Assembly (NCBI GenBank): GCA_016794465.1
Contig: JAEUKA010000029.1
Location: 1-51,091 of the forward strand
Direction of reading: 5' to 3'
DNA from: Myxococcales bacterium
GTDB taxonomy: Bacteria; Myxococcota_A; Polyangia; Palsa-1104; JAEUJZ01
Length of the DNA stretch: 51,091 nucleotides
The position numbers were made by a program, and so were the translations under genes. Below, in pieces: positions 1-7,281 of the stretch; position 1 is the first letter of the stretch, and the number at the start of each line of letters is the position of its first letter. Under the pieces are notes generated by a model that worked only from the letters and a program-made list of their open reading frames with translations, had not been told where the DNA came from and made no database searches.

Positions 1-83
1 GTTTCTTTGGCCAGCTCGCGCCATCCCACCGGTAACAAGCTCGCCAAGATTTCCCATTCCAGATCCAACCGCGTGGTCACCAT
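1..83 (-). CDS. Partial IS4-type transposase (N-terminus only)
   Basis: Read on the minus strand from an ATG at 83, translation runs off the left edge after 27 codons. The residues LLPVGWRELAKE match the 'LLP-x-GW-x-ELA-x-E' pattern common at the start of IS4-family DDE transposases. The catalytic DDE part would lie outside the window. The gene points away from the cytochrome remnant at 127-321, so an IS insertion may be what broke that gene. No terminal inverted repeat or target duplication could be recognised. The call rests on a short match. Confidence 0.5.
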   Translation of the reverse strand, partial: MVTTRLDLEWEILASLLPVGWRELAKE

Positions 84-126
84 GCCCCCTACATAAGCCC
101 ACTTGCCCACTCCGTCAAGAAATTAG

Positions 127-321
127 GTTAGTGCTTATGCCACGCTGACCGGCCACGCCGTCGACATCAAAGACGAGGTAAGCGGCGAGTGGATCTTTTA
201 CGAAGGCTTCGCGCCCGGCTACAGCTCTCCCTACTACTTTCGCGGCACGTCGAACTTCTGCGCGAGCTGTCACGCGCCCGGCAAGGACTATGTCCTCACC
301 GCTGCGAGCGCGATTCCGTAG
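127..321 (+). pseudogene. C-terminal remnant of a c-type cytochrome (cytochrome P460-like)
   Basis: An open frame with no start codon follows an in-frame TAG at 124-126 and ends at a TAG at 319-321. Its 64 residues include GEWIFYEGF and then a CASCH haem c attachment motif (CXXCH) followed by KDY, close to the stop. A CXXCH near the C-terminus followed by a 'DY' stretch is typical of cytochrome P460-type proteins. The N-terminal two-thirds and any signal peptide are missing, so this is read as a decayed or IS-truncated gene. Confidence 0.55.
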
Positions 322-328
322 CGAAGGG

Positions 329-384
329 AGGACTCCTAAGCGGTGAAAGGAGGACTCCTAAGCGGTGAAAGGAGGACTCCTAAT
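329..384. repeat. 22-bp tandem repeat, about 2.5 copies
   Basis: Units begin at 329, 351 and 373 (the third partial). Each starts with AGGACTCCT, a small inverted repeat, followed by AAGCGGTGAA. The stop codon of the minus-strand methyltransferase gene (380-382) falls in the last copy. The repeat could form short hairpins at the 3' end of that operon, but there is no T-tract, so it is not called a terminator. Confidence 0.6.
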
Positions 385-1957
385 CCGAAGGGAAGAGGAA
401 GAACGTAACTTCTGCGGACGGAGGCGTCACGATCTGGGGTGACAGCGCGGCCAGCTCGCGATCGAAGACTGGCCGAAACGGCGCGATCTGGCGCAGCTGC
501 TCGGCATAAGAGAACAGAATCAGGCGTCCCCCTTTGGCGAGTGCGTCACGGCAGCGCTGGAGGTAGCGGGCGATGAAGCCGTCGCCGTACAGTCGCTGGA
601 TCTGACCGCTCTGCTGCTCGTAGTAGCCGGGATCGGCGTAGAGTGGGTTGGCGAGGAGGAGTGTGTGCTGGCCGGGTGGCAGCTCGCAGGTGCGCACATC
701 TCCGACGACGAAAGCGTGAGTGCGCTGGGGGAAGACCTGGGTGTGGGCGGTACGGATCGCCTCGGGATTGATGTCAATTCCGCAGCAATCGAGCGCATGA
801 GGCGAGTGATCGTGCAAAAATCGCAACAATAGACCGTTGCCGCAGCCAAGCTCCAGGATCGAGCCGGGACGGTCCACGACCTGTAGGAAGGCTTGGTAGA
901 TGCTTCGTGGCAGGGCGCGGTAGCCATTTTGGGAAAACAGCGGGGCCCGAGCGGTGAACCAGTCCTCCGGAGTGGCTGGGGCAGCGACGGGAGCGACGGG
1001 AGCGACGGGAGCGACGGGAGCGACTTCGGTCAGGGGATTCTCTAGTCCGCGACGAAAGCCAAGCGAGGACAGCACCCGCAGTCGCTCCGGCGGGCGGTAG
1101 GGAAAGTGGAGTCCACGGGCTCCTTCGGCGGGGTAGCCATCGCCGTCGCGCTGGACCTCGTAGCGCTCGGCTGTGGCATCGGTGGTGGTCGAGATCTTGA
1201 CGATCGGAGTCCGAATCTCGGCAATGCCGTGGAGCGCCGACCACTCGACCGGCCACGACAGCAGCTGCAACAGCCACTCCATCTCGATCCCGAAGCCGGC
1301 GTCGCGTCCGACGGCCAGGAGCTTGCGGCCAAGCGCCACCGTGCCCGGACAGTCGAAGCGACAGGGCAGGTGCGGGACGGCGCGGATGCCGAGCCAGCGC
1401 AGCAGGATGTTGGCCTCGGGAGGTCCGTCGACGCGGCGGGATCGCAGCTCTGGCTGGGGGCGCTCGCCGCTGGCAGAGGCAACCATCGCCCAGGTGGTGT
1501 CGATGCAGTGCTCCTCGACCCAGACCCGCTGGAAGAAGCGCTGACAGCAGTCCGGATAGCCGAGGGCCTGGCCGATCTTCGCTTGATCGCTGGCCTCCCA
1601 GGCCGCGCAGAAGGCCGCAGTCGCTGCCGGAGTGCCAATCGCCACCCGCACCGCAAACGGCTGACCAGGCAGCACTGGGGCCGCTGCCGAGGAATAGGGC
1701 GCTGCGGACACGCCGACCTCGCCAAACCGCGTCACCGTCAGTCCAAGCTCAGCCACGCGCACCGTCAGCGCATCGAGCGCGCTGGGATCGACGATGCGGT
1801 GCGCACACGGCCTGACACCGGCGGCCACCGAGCGCCACTCGATCTCGGCCCAGGCAGCGCCAATTCGCTCAATTCGCGGGGCCCAGACTTGACGAGCGGC
1901 GTCGCTGACCCAGGCGTAACGGGTAAACTCTGGTAGCCGAAAGTCGAGCCGGGTCAT
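380..1957 (-). CDS. Cys-rich domain fused to SAM-dependent methyltransferase
   Basis: A 525-residue protein from the ATG at 1957, chosen because it overlaps the radical SAM stop as ATGA. Residues ~40-300 form a domain with Cys clusters: GYPDCC at 133-138, then HLPC and FDC near 196-203. The GYPxCC feature resembles DUF483-type proteins; that identification is tentative. After a Pro-Ala-Val linker (~313-328) comes a class I methyltransferase fold: motif I ILELGCGNG near 367-375, an acidic DIN, and LANPLYADP resembling an NPPY-type motif. It is the last gene of the CHAT / HxD-repeat / radical SAM operon, so the inferred role is a second modification of the same product. The substrate is unknown. 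Confidence 0.7.
   Translation of the reverse strand: MTRLDFRLPEFTRYAWVSDAARQVWAPRIERIGAAWAEIEWRSVAAGVRPCAHRIVDPSALDALTVRVAELGLTVTRFGEVGVSAAPYSSAAAPVLPGQPFAVRVAIGTPAATAAFCAAWEASDQAKIGQALGYPDCCQRFFQRVWVEEHCIDTTWAMVASASGERPQPELRSRRVDGPPEANILLRWLGIRAVPHLPCRFDCPGTVALGRKLLAVGRDAGFGIEMEWLLQLLSWPVEWSALHGIAEIRTPIVKISTTTDATAERYEVQRDGDGYPAEGARGLHFPYRPPERLRVLSSLGFRRGLENPLTEVAPVAPVAPVAPVAAPATPEDWFTARAPLFSQNGYRALPRSIYQAFLQVVDRPGSILELGCGNGLLLRFLHDHSPHALDCCGIDINPEAIRTAHTQVFPQRTHAFVVGDVRTCELPPGQHTLLLANPLYADPGYYEQQSGQIQRLYGDGFIARYLQRCRDALAKGGRLILFSYAEQLRQIAPFRPVFDRELAALSPQIVTPPSAEVTFFLFPSD
983..1021. repeat. 9-bp tandem repeat encoding the APV linker
   Basis: Four perfect copies of AGCGACGGG plus a partial fifth. 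On the coding (minus) strand they give Val-Ala-Pro triplets joining the Cys-rich and methyltransferase domains. The repeat is in frame, so slippage would change linker length without breaking the gene. Confidence 0.85.
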
Positions 1958-3144
1958 GACGCGGCCCCTGCGATGGACTTCTGATGCTCGGCAATCATCC
2001 GCGCCAAGGTGTCTTGCAAGCTCGGGTTTTTGCCCTCGGTCCAGGCCCGCAGCATCGCCGCTTCCAGATAGACGCGGTTGGGCTGCACCGAGATCGGCGT
2101 CGCCCCGCGATCGAGCAGCTTGTCCTCGGCCTCGCGAAACAGCGCCTTCCACTCGGCACAGTGCTCGGTGCGGTTGCGCCAGTCGCCCGCCAGCGCCGTT
2201 CCCGGACACTGGCCTTTGCACTGCAGAAAGAAGCGACAGCCCTTGCAGCCGCCGAACTCCTGCGGGGTGTGATAGAGCGCCAGGTAGCGCTCGTAGCCCG
2301 GCGTGTTGGCCTTGTGGAAGTCGATGCCGTCTTTGTTGGTGCGTCCGCAGTTGCTGCGCTGGCCGTGACCCTCGACGCCGCGCACCGCCTCGGTGGTGTA
2401 GGGATCGCAGGCGCGCCAGACGCAGGTGGCTTGCTGGTCGCGGGCGAGCAGCAGGCTCTCGATCTCGCGAAAGATGTCAAACCGCAGCCGAGGCAGCTCC
2501 GACTCCAGGCGCGACAGACACAGCATCGCCCGGACGTTGTCGCCAGCCGGCAGCGCGTACTTGTCGCGGATGTTCGGCTCTTCGACCTCGAGCAGGTGGA
2601 GCCGGGCGCTGTGCACCCCCAGCCGGTCTAGTTCACGTAGCCACACTGTAAGTGCAGGTAGGTGCTCGGCGGTGGCGTTGCCTCTGTGCAAGGTGACAAT
2701 CAGGCTGGGCGGCAGGCCTTCCTGGCACAGTCGCGCGATCGCCGCCTGCGTCTTTTCCGTGGCTGCGCGGGTGGCTGCCAGCGTGCCCATCCAGCGCGCG
2801 TCGTTGAGCGGCCCCGGCCCATCCATCGAGATGCCGACATGGACCTTGTACTTCCGAAACAGCTGAAGGTGCCGATCGTCGATGAGCACGCCGTTGGTCT
2901 GGATGCCGTTTTGCCCATGACGCTCTAGGCCAAAGCGCCACAGCTCCTCCAGATCCTCGACCGGCACCAGCAGCGGCTCGCCGCCAAACAGGATGAACGG
3001 ACTTCCCTCGGCAAGCAGGGCCGCCTTCATCGCCTCGAGGTCGTACTTGCGCGTCAGGTTGCCCGCGTCCCGCTGCGGGTTTTGATAGCAGTACTGACAC
3101 GACAGGTTGCAGTTGACGCCTAGTGGTCGTAGCTCGACGCCCAT
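1954..3144 (-). CDS. Radical SAM/SPASM protein, putative peptide maturase
   Basis: A 396-residue radical SAM enzyme. The cluster motif CNLSCQYC (CX3CX2C; Cys12, 16, 19) lies at the very N-terminus, followed by GGEP for SAM binding and QTNG and SMDGPG strand motifs. The C-terminal third has a SPASM-like Cys series (NCG..., CKGC, LQCKGQC, EHC) expected to hold auxiliary Fe-S clusters. SPASM enzymes usually modify ribosomally made peptides or protein side chains. The start follows the HxD-repeat gene stop by 3 nt, with a GGGGGAG ribosome site inside that gene's end, so the two are tightly coupled. This points to the His-x-Asp tail as substrate; that is inference. Confidence 0.9.
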   Translation of the reverse strand: MGVELRPLGVNCNLSCQYCYQNPQRDAGNLTRKYDLEAMKAALLAEGSPFILFGGEPLLVPVEDLEELWRFGLERHGQNGIQTNGVLIDDRHLQLFRKYKVHVGISMDGPGPLNDARWMGTLAATRAATEKTQAAIARLCQEGLPPSLIVTLHRGNATAEHLPALTVWLRELDRLGVHSARLHLLEVEEPNIRDKYALPAGDNVRAMLCLSRLESELPRLRFDIFREIESLLLARDQQATCVWRACDPYTTEAVRGVEGHGQRSNCGRTNKDGIDFHKANTPGYERYLALYHTPQEFGGCKGCRFFLQCKGQCPGTALAGDWRNRTEHCAEWKALFREAEDKLLDRGATPISVQPNRVYLEAAMLRAWTEGKNPSLQDTLARMIAEHQKSIAGAAS

Positions 3145-3147
3145 GGG

Positions 3148-6100
3148 CTAGCTCCCCCAGTGTCCGGGATCGTCCATGTGGCCGATCTCCGGGCTGTCGG
3201 CGTGTACGACCGCTGGCGTATCGGCATGCAGGACCTCTGCGGTGTCGACGTGGGCCGTGCTGGGGCTGTCGGCATGCAGGACCTGCGCGGTATCGACGTG
3301 AGCGGTGCTCGGGCTATCGACGTGTGGGACTGCATAGCCGTCCGCGTGTCCAAGCCCCGGGGAGTCACCATGCGGAATGCCGCTGTCGCCGTGCGGGTGG
3401 TCCGTCCAGTCGGAGTGGATGCCGATGAAGGTGGAGTCACCGTGGGTATATCCATAGCTATCGATGTGAGCCGATTCGGCAAAGTCGATGTGAATGACCT
3501 CGGCGGCGTCGGCATGACCGCTTGCCGCCGTGTCAAAGTGCGGCACAAACGAGACATCGCCGTGCGGAATGACCGGCGCGTCCGTGTGCGGCACAAACGA
3601 GACATCGCCGTGCGGAATGATCGGCGCGTCGGCGTGCGGAATCATCGGTCCATCCAGGTGCGGAATCAGCGGTGCATCGGTATGTGGAACCCAGCTCAGG
3701 AGTCCGAAGATCCCCTTTACATCTTTCTCGAAGAACTGCACAAACGCCGCCGACACGTCCGAAAGACCCGGGAAGGGCACGACCGTCTCGACGAGCTTCA
3801 TCTGCCGTGTCTGCCCCAGCGCCTCGAAGCTGAAGGCCACCGTCTGCTTGAACTGCTGAAGGCTCGCTTCGATCGAGAGCTGCGCACTGACACTCAGCGT
3901 CACGGTTGCACCACTGACGACCAGGCTGTAGGGGAAGGTCACCTTCTGTGCGATGCGGACCGTCTGACCGTCGAACGAGAGCGTCGCGCCGCCATACAGA
4001 CCGCCCATGGCCGTCGTCAGCGTCAGCGAAAAGCCGCGCTCATCGATCGTGACTTCTGTACCGACGCTCGGTCCGCCCAGCAGAGTGAGCTGCCCGGACA
4101 GCGCGAGGCCTTGCTTTTCCAGCGTCGCGTCGATGTAGACAAACGGGCCGCTCTTGCCGTCGGCAGAGGTCAAGGCAAAGAAGTCCTGGCCGGCGGCCTG
4201 AATCCGGATCGGGTCGAACGTGCCGTGGAGGTAGAAGCCGGTGGCGGTCTTGCGGCCCTCGACCAAAGCGCGATAACCCCACAGGTTGAGCCGGCCTCGG
4301 AACGACCAGCCCTTGGTGAAGTACTGACCGGCAATGGTCAGCGCGCCGTTCGAGCGATAGAAGTTCAGGTCGGTGACAGCGACGTTGAGGATGTTCTTCA
4401 CCAGCGGATGGCTCGCGACCTCTTCCGGGGCAAAGGCAGCGAGCAGCGCCGGCAGGTTGATCCCTTCGGGACTGTCGACGAGCGTGACCTCGGCGGGCAC
4501 CATGACCGGCTCGGTGTTGGCCGGCGGCGGGCTCTTGTCTCCGTCGGCGATGTCGCCTGGCTTCACGCTGACGGGCTGGGTGGGGTCGCGCAGGATGGCG
4601 AACGTCCCGCCGAGCAGCTTGTTGCCAAAGTGGACATCGCCGCGCGCTCCGAAGCCGCCCACCATCGGTCCGGGCAGGATCGCCATCTGGACGCCGAAGC
4701 CACCGATGGAGAGGCTGCGGACTCCGAACGCATTTTCCCACTTGCCGTCCGCCGCATCGAGCGCGCCCCATAGCGTCACGACGCTCCTACTATCGACCTG
4801 GATGTTGCCGCGCAGGATCAGCGTCTCCTGGCCGACGCGCAGCTTGAAGCGACAGTTGACCGCCAGCGCCGTCGTGGAGGTCTGGAGGTTGGCACTTCCG
4901 GCGAGGCTGACCTCGCTGAGGACGAGGCCACTGTCACCGAGCGGTACCTCTAGCTGCGACAAAAGCTCGACGAGCAGACCCTTGAGCGGCTGCCGGTAGA
5001 GCGCAAGATGAAGGACCTCGAACTTGTCCGCGAGGCCCAGCCCCGGCACCAGGCGGTGGATGGTCGCAAGCGGCTCGATCTCGCTCAGCCGCAGCTTGGC
5101 GTAGAGGTTGAGGCCGTTGCGGATGTCGCCAAGCTCGTCGTCCCGGCCCGCGCCTTTGGTCAGAATCAGGTACAGCTCACCGGCCCCGCTCAGCGCCGGA
5201 CGCGCCAGCTTTTCGACGGGGCCCCACAGCGCCGCATCGATCGCGGGCCGCACACTGACATCCAGAAGCTGGGTCACCGAGACGGGCAGCTTGATCTTGA
5301 GAAAATAGGTCGAGAAAAATCCGGTCGGATCGGTTCCCACTGTGAAGGTCACACCGTCGACGGTGAAGCCGAGCGGGGCCGAGAACTCCATCCGTCCCCG
5401 GTACACCACATTGCTCTGGCTCTTTTCAATCGAGACGGTGCCCACCCAGCGGATCTTGACGTTGCTTTCGAGGAACTCGATTCCGCCTGCAAACCACGCT
5501 GCGATGGCTTCATCCCAGGTCGCGTTTCCAGAGGCCGGTGTGGGCGTGGTGGTGCCCGGGTCTTTGAAGACCGGAGCGCCTGGGATGGGAGCCGCAGCAT
5601 CGGCCGAGAGCGTCACGATTTGATCGGAGAGCGTGACGCCAAAGACCAGATTGGCCGAGCCGACCGAGATCTGCTTGAGTGTTCCGGGGACCAGAATCCA
5701 GTCGCCATTGCTCCGACGATAGACTTGGTTGGCTGCGCTGATTCCAAAGACTGTGCCATCCGATGCCACAGAGACGTACTTGAGACTGCCTGGAATCTGC
5801 TCCCAGCCGCCGCCCAGCCACCTGTAAATCATGTCGGACGAGTTGACGCCCCACACCGTGCCGTCCGCGCCCACCGAGACGTGTTTCAGACTGCCTGGAA
5901 TCTGCTCCCAGCCGCCGCCCAGCCACCTGTAAATCATGTCGGACGAGTTGACACCAAAGACCTGGCTGACTGACCCCACAGAGACTTGCTTGAGTGCTCC
6001 TGGGATATGTTCCCAGGTGTCGCCACTGCGCCGAAAGATCTGGTCTGAAGCGTTGACACCCCACACCGTGCCGTCGGCGCCAACACTGACGTGCTTGAGC

Positions 6101-7251
6101 GATCCTTGGATCGGCGCAAAGTTGCCATCCACTTTGCCTGGCGACAGTGCAAACGTCTCCCACGGGCCAATCGCAGCTCGGTTGGCGATGAGCGCCTGGC
6201 CACCGCCGCCTTCCGCGCAGACGTACTGTCCGTCATAGGCCTGCAGCGCGACCTGTCCGTCGCCGCGATCGAGCAACGTAAAGGTCTCCCAGCCACCGAT
6301 CGCGGATCGATTGGCAACCAGCGCTTGGCCGCCGCCACCTTCCGCGCAGACATACATTCCGTTATATGTTTGCAGCGCAACGCGACTTTGATCTAGATAA
6401 ATAACATTGAATGTTTCCCAAACTCCGGCGGCGTTTCGATGGGCCACAACTGCCTGGCCGCCACCGCCTTCTGCACAGACATATTGTCCGTTACTTGCTC
6501 GAAGAGAAACCAGATTTCCAAATCCGTTTCGCAGGCCATCAACCGTTTGCCACGCATTCGATCCATTATTGAAATCGATATGACGATAATAGGACAAAAC
6601 ACCGAGCTGATTGATTCCATAGATTACGCCGGAGTTGCTTACGACAAAGCGACGCGCATTCCAGTTGGCTGGTGACGCTTGCACCGGGCCGGACCATGAG
6701 GCTGTGCCGGTTTGATAGCCCAGGTGCTTGTACCAGCGCAGCTCGCCCGAAGGCGTTCGGCCATACAGTACGCCGTCGCTGCTGACCTCGATGGCAGTGA
6801 ACACAGCCCAGCCCGTACCAACCTGCGTTCGCTCGCTCCACGTCGCGGCGCCGCTGTCAAAGCCGGTGTGGCGAACCCAGTGGAGATCGCCGTTTGGACT
6901 GACGGAATACAGGACTCCGTCGTCAGCGGCCAGGACGTGCAGTGCTGAGCCCCAGTCGCCGCCGATCAATTCACCGCTGCCAGAGCCGCCCCAAGAGGCC
7001 ACCCCGGTCTCATGCCCGAGGTGTTTATACCAATATAATTTGCCATCTGGAGCAATCGCATAAATGACGCCATTGTTGCTTGCAAGAACTTTCTTAAAAC
7101 CACCCCAGCCATTACCAACTGTGATACCAGTAGTGCTCTCCCAGGCATTAGTTCCATCAGAAAAACCGAGATGACGAAACCATAGTAAATCACCGTTTTG
7201 ATTGATAGCGTAAATCGTTCCATTTCTACCTGCGAATATTTGTTTAAACAT
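3148..7251 (-). CDS. Giant tachylectin/tectonin repeat protein with His-x-Asp octapeptide tail
   Basis: A 1367-residue protein with no obvious signal peptide. Residues ~1-242 are five tachylectin-2-like blades (GVIYAI...LYWYKHLG type). About 243-370 are three fascin-like beta-trefoil repeats, each with YVCAEGGGGQA. About 375-555 are five tectonin-type repeats (HVSVGADGTVWGVN...). About 556-1189 is beta-rich and unrecognised. From ~1190 to the end the sequence becomes 22 H-x-D motifs, nearly all 8 residues apart, without Cys, Lys or Arg. It sits between a CHAT protease gene and a radical SAM gene, overlapping neither. A carbohydrate-binding carrier or leader with a modified C-terminal tail is the inferred role; a metal-binding tail is the alternative. 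Some 5' stretches are visibly AT-richer than neighbours. Confidence 0.85.
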   Translation of the reverse strand: MFKQIFAGRNGTIYAINQNGDLLWFRHLGFSDGTNAWESTTGITVGNGWGGFKKVLASNNGVIYAIAPDGKLYWYKHLGHETGVASWGGSGSGELIGGDWGSALHVLAADDGVLYSVSPNGDLHWVRHTGFDSGAATWSERTQVGTGWAVFTAIEVSSDGVLYGRTPSGELRWYKHLGYQTGTASWSGPVQASPANWNARRFVVSNSGVIYGINQLGVLSYYRHIDFNNGSNAWQTVDGLRNGFGNLVSLRASNGQYVCAEGGGGQAVVAHRNAAGVWETFNVIYLDQSRVALQTYNGMYVCAEGGGGQALVANRSAIGGWETFTLLDRGDGQVALQAYDGQYVCAEGGGGQALIANRAAIGPWETFALSPGKVDGNFAPIQGSLKHVSVGADGTVWGVNASDQIFRRSGDTWEHIPGALKQVSVGSVSQVFGVNSSDMIYRWLGGGWEQIPGSLKHVSVGADGTVWGVNSSDMIYRWLGGGWEQIPGSLKYVSVASDGTVFGISAANQVYRRSNGDWILVPGTLKQISVGSANLVFGVTLSDQIVTLSADAAAPIPGAPVFKDPGTTTPTPASGNATWDEAIAAWFAGGIEFLESNVKIRWVGTVSIEKSQSNVVYRGRMEFSAPLGFTVDGVTFTVGTDPTGFFSTYFLKIKLPVSVTQLLDVSVRPAIDAALWGPVEKLARPALSGAGELYLILTKGAGRDDELGDIRNGLNLYAKLRLSEIEPLATIHRLVPGLGLADKFEVLHLALYRQPLKGLLVELLSQLEVPLGDSGLVLSEVSLAGSANLQTSTTALAVNCRFKLRVGQETLILRGNIQVDSRSVVTLWGALDAADGKWENAFGVRSLSIGGFGVQMAILPGPMVGGFGARGDVHFGNKLLGGTFAILRDPTQPVSVKPGDIADGDKSPPPANTEPVMVPAEVTLVDSPEGINLPALLAAFAPEEVASHPLVKNILNVAVTDLNFYRSNGALTIAGQYFTKGWSFRGRLNLWGYRALVEGRKTATGFYLHGTFDPIRIQAAGQDFFALTSADGKSGPFVYIDATLEKQGLALSGQLTLLGGPSVGTEVTIDERGFSLTLTTAMGGLYGGATLSFDGQTVRIAQKVTFPYSLVVSGATVTLSVSAQLSIEASLQQFKQTVAFSFEALGQTRQMKLVETVVPFPGLSDVSAAFVQFFEKDVKGIFGLLSWVPHTDAPLIPHLDGPMIPHADAPIIPHGDVSFVPHTDAPVIPHGDVSFVPHFDTAASGHADAAEVIHIDFAESAHIDSYGYTHGDSTFIGIHSDWTDHPHGDSGIPHGDSPGLGHADGYAVPHVDSPSTAHVDTAQVLHADSPSTAHVDTAEVLHADTPAVVHADSPEIGHMDDPGHWGS
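3151..3684 (-). repeat. His-x-Asp octapeptide repeat region (22 motifs)
   Basis: Coding repeat for residues ~1190-1367. Units have the form H-x-D-x5, for example HADAPIIP, HGDVSFVP, HVDSPSTA and HADTPAVV. Spacing is 8 residues except one 9-residue and one 7-residue unit. His and Asp are invariant across all 22; the residue between them varies (A, G, V, I, T, L, F, S, M). The residue before His is often Pro or a small residue. Two 16-residue blocks near the end are almost exact duplicates, which suggests growth by duplication. Confidence 0.9.
5783..5952. repeat. Recent 105-bp duplication within the tectonin repeats
   Basis: A stretch of about 65 bp starting at 5783 recurs without change starting at 5888, an offset of 105 bp or exactly one 35-residue tectonin unit. 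It encodes the IYRWLGGGWEQIPGSL segment twice. Identity over 65 bp inside diverged repeats indicates a recent in-frame duplication or gene conversion. Confidence 0.75.
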
Positions 7252-7281
7252 TATAGATGTGCCTTTCTTGTGATTGTTTGA

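Noticed and set aside
1106..1936. Long plus-strand frame opposite the methyltransferase fusion
   Set aside because: It is the high-GC antisense shadow of a protein with recognisable motifs; it has no domain signature of its own.
3120..3605. Arg/Thr-rich frame overlapping the H-x-D tail on the same strand
   Set aside because: The periodic composition is only the tail repeat read out of phase; the H-x-D frame is continuous with a 1190-residue folded protein.
4040..4771. Arg-rich minus-strand frame within the giant repeat protein
   Set aside because: Out-of-phase reading of a GC-rich gene; no start signal or domain.
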